From NCBI GenBank assembly GCA_963930655.1, contig OZ005608.1, positions 25,507,271 to 25,571,270 on the forward strand: 64,000 nt of DNA, in the 5' to 3' direction. A program made the translations under genes and the position numbers. Under the pieces are notes generated by a model. It ran no database searches, was not told the origin of the DNA, and saw nothing but the letters and a program-made list of their open reading frames with translations. Source of the DNA: Myrica gale. Lineage: Eukaryota > Streptophyta > Magnoliopsida > Fagales > Myricaceae. Below are positions 63,237-64,000 of this stretch, piece by piece (position 1 is the stretch's first letter; every line of letters starts with the position of its first letter).

Positions 63237-63375
63237 GGGAATTTGGTAAAAAGGTCCTTGGGTTTATACCCTTTTGACAAATTGGTCATTCACTTTTAAA
63301 TTTCAAAATTTTAGTCTTTGAATTTTCGATGTTTGACGAAATAGTCCTTCCGTCAGTTTGTCGTTCATATATTTT
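63237..63375. repeat. Truncated relative of the 55075 foldback element
   Basis: GGGAATTTGGTAAAAAGGTC, then TTTGACGAAATAGTCCTTCC and GTCAGTTTGTCGTTCATATA, follow the left half of 55075-55436. The right half is missing and no target duplication is visible. Confidence 0.65.
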
Positions 63376-64000
63376 CAAAATTACAAAACTAGTTTCTTTA
63401 TTTCAATTTAGACACAAAAACAAATTACAGTCAAAATCGCTTTCATGGCATGAATGATGAATATTTATTAAAGAAATTAACAAATGTATGTAGTGGTATT
63501 TAAATTTATGTGGAATATCAAAAGTTTTGTATACATGGATAAAAATCAATCAACTTTCATCAGGTTTTAATTTATTTTATTACTCCTCTCATGTTTCAAA
63601 AATAATCAATTATAACACATTTGGCTGACCGACATATTTATCCACGATAAATTATTAAAAGATTAAAAATAAATAAAGACTAATATCTTTTAAATAATAA
63701 TATAAACATTTTTATATTTTATTTACTTTTTAATTTATCTTCATTATTTTTTATTTTTTCTTTAAAAGATATTTCTGTCGATTCACGTCACTTTCTGTTT
63801 GCTTTATTTGCTTTAAAGCCAAATAAAAGAGATAGTATAGATAGATTGTTTTTGAAATACGATGGAGGTTCTGTTTGCATAACAAAATTTTAGCAACCTA
63901 AAATTTTATCATTATTACAAAACACTCTCTCCTCACTTTTTTATTTTTTACCAATTTTTTCACTCTCAACAACTAACAACTAGTAGTGCACATGTATCAG

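Larger units (their letters stand above)
62248..64000. other. GDSL promoter and terminal spacer, no gene recognised
   Basis: Contains a second copy of the 70-bp dispersed repeat, a truncated foldback element (63237-63375) and AT-rich DNA with phrases such as AAAATTTTAGCAACCTAAAA like those near 29900. No coding exon is seen. Confidence 0.45.

Overview
The window is nuclear DNA from a flowering plant, most likely a eudicot. It is AT-rich, its genes carry many introns with GT-AG borders, transposon debris fills the gaps, and every recognised protein has a close Arabidopsis-type relative. I see no prokaryotic, organellar or viral gene set. Exon borders below were placed by hand from protein-family knowledge plus splice signals, and checked by phase and length.

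Layout, left to right: SUMO first exon (minus, gene runs off the left edge); secreted GH17 beta-1,3-glucanase with an X8/CBM43 module (plus, 5158-6955); a long gene-poor stretch; an ERF3/ERF7-type AP2 repressor (plus, 14794-15531); gene-poor DNA with a hAT-like element and a broken two-exon piece of a Rab5 gene; a 16-exon EHD1-type membrane ATPase (minus, 20069-29186) whose seventh intron holds a 3.9-kb inverted duplication; a LINE remnant interrupted by a 3.9-kb Pack-MULE carrying reticulon and GT47 gene pieces (30619-34565); a 1.1-kb palindromic MULE-type element (35378-36503); a DUF3537 membrane protein (minus, 36827-39361); a 24-exon WD40-bromodomain protein (minus, 41011-52408); two foldback elements; a small SWIB/MDM2-domain gene (plus, 58652-59642, first exon not found); and a GDSL esterase/lipase (minus, 60365-62247).

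The genes are ordinary single-copy-style housekeeping and regulatory loci and do not form a pathway. From memory of the Arabidopsis map, two neighbourhoods look conserved: SUMO next to a GH17 gene (At4g26830/40 and At5g55160-80) and EHD1, DUF3537 and ERF3/7 together (At3g20290-310; At1g50630/40).

The most notable material is the mobile DNA. The Pack-MULE has a perfect 10-bp target duplication and its removal rejoins a LINE reading frame. The intronic palindrome has arms about 97% identical in the segment I counted, a kinase gene fragment at its apex, and a SINE present in one arm only. Several foldback elements have 9-bp target duplications.
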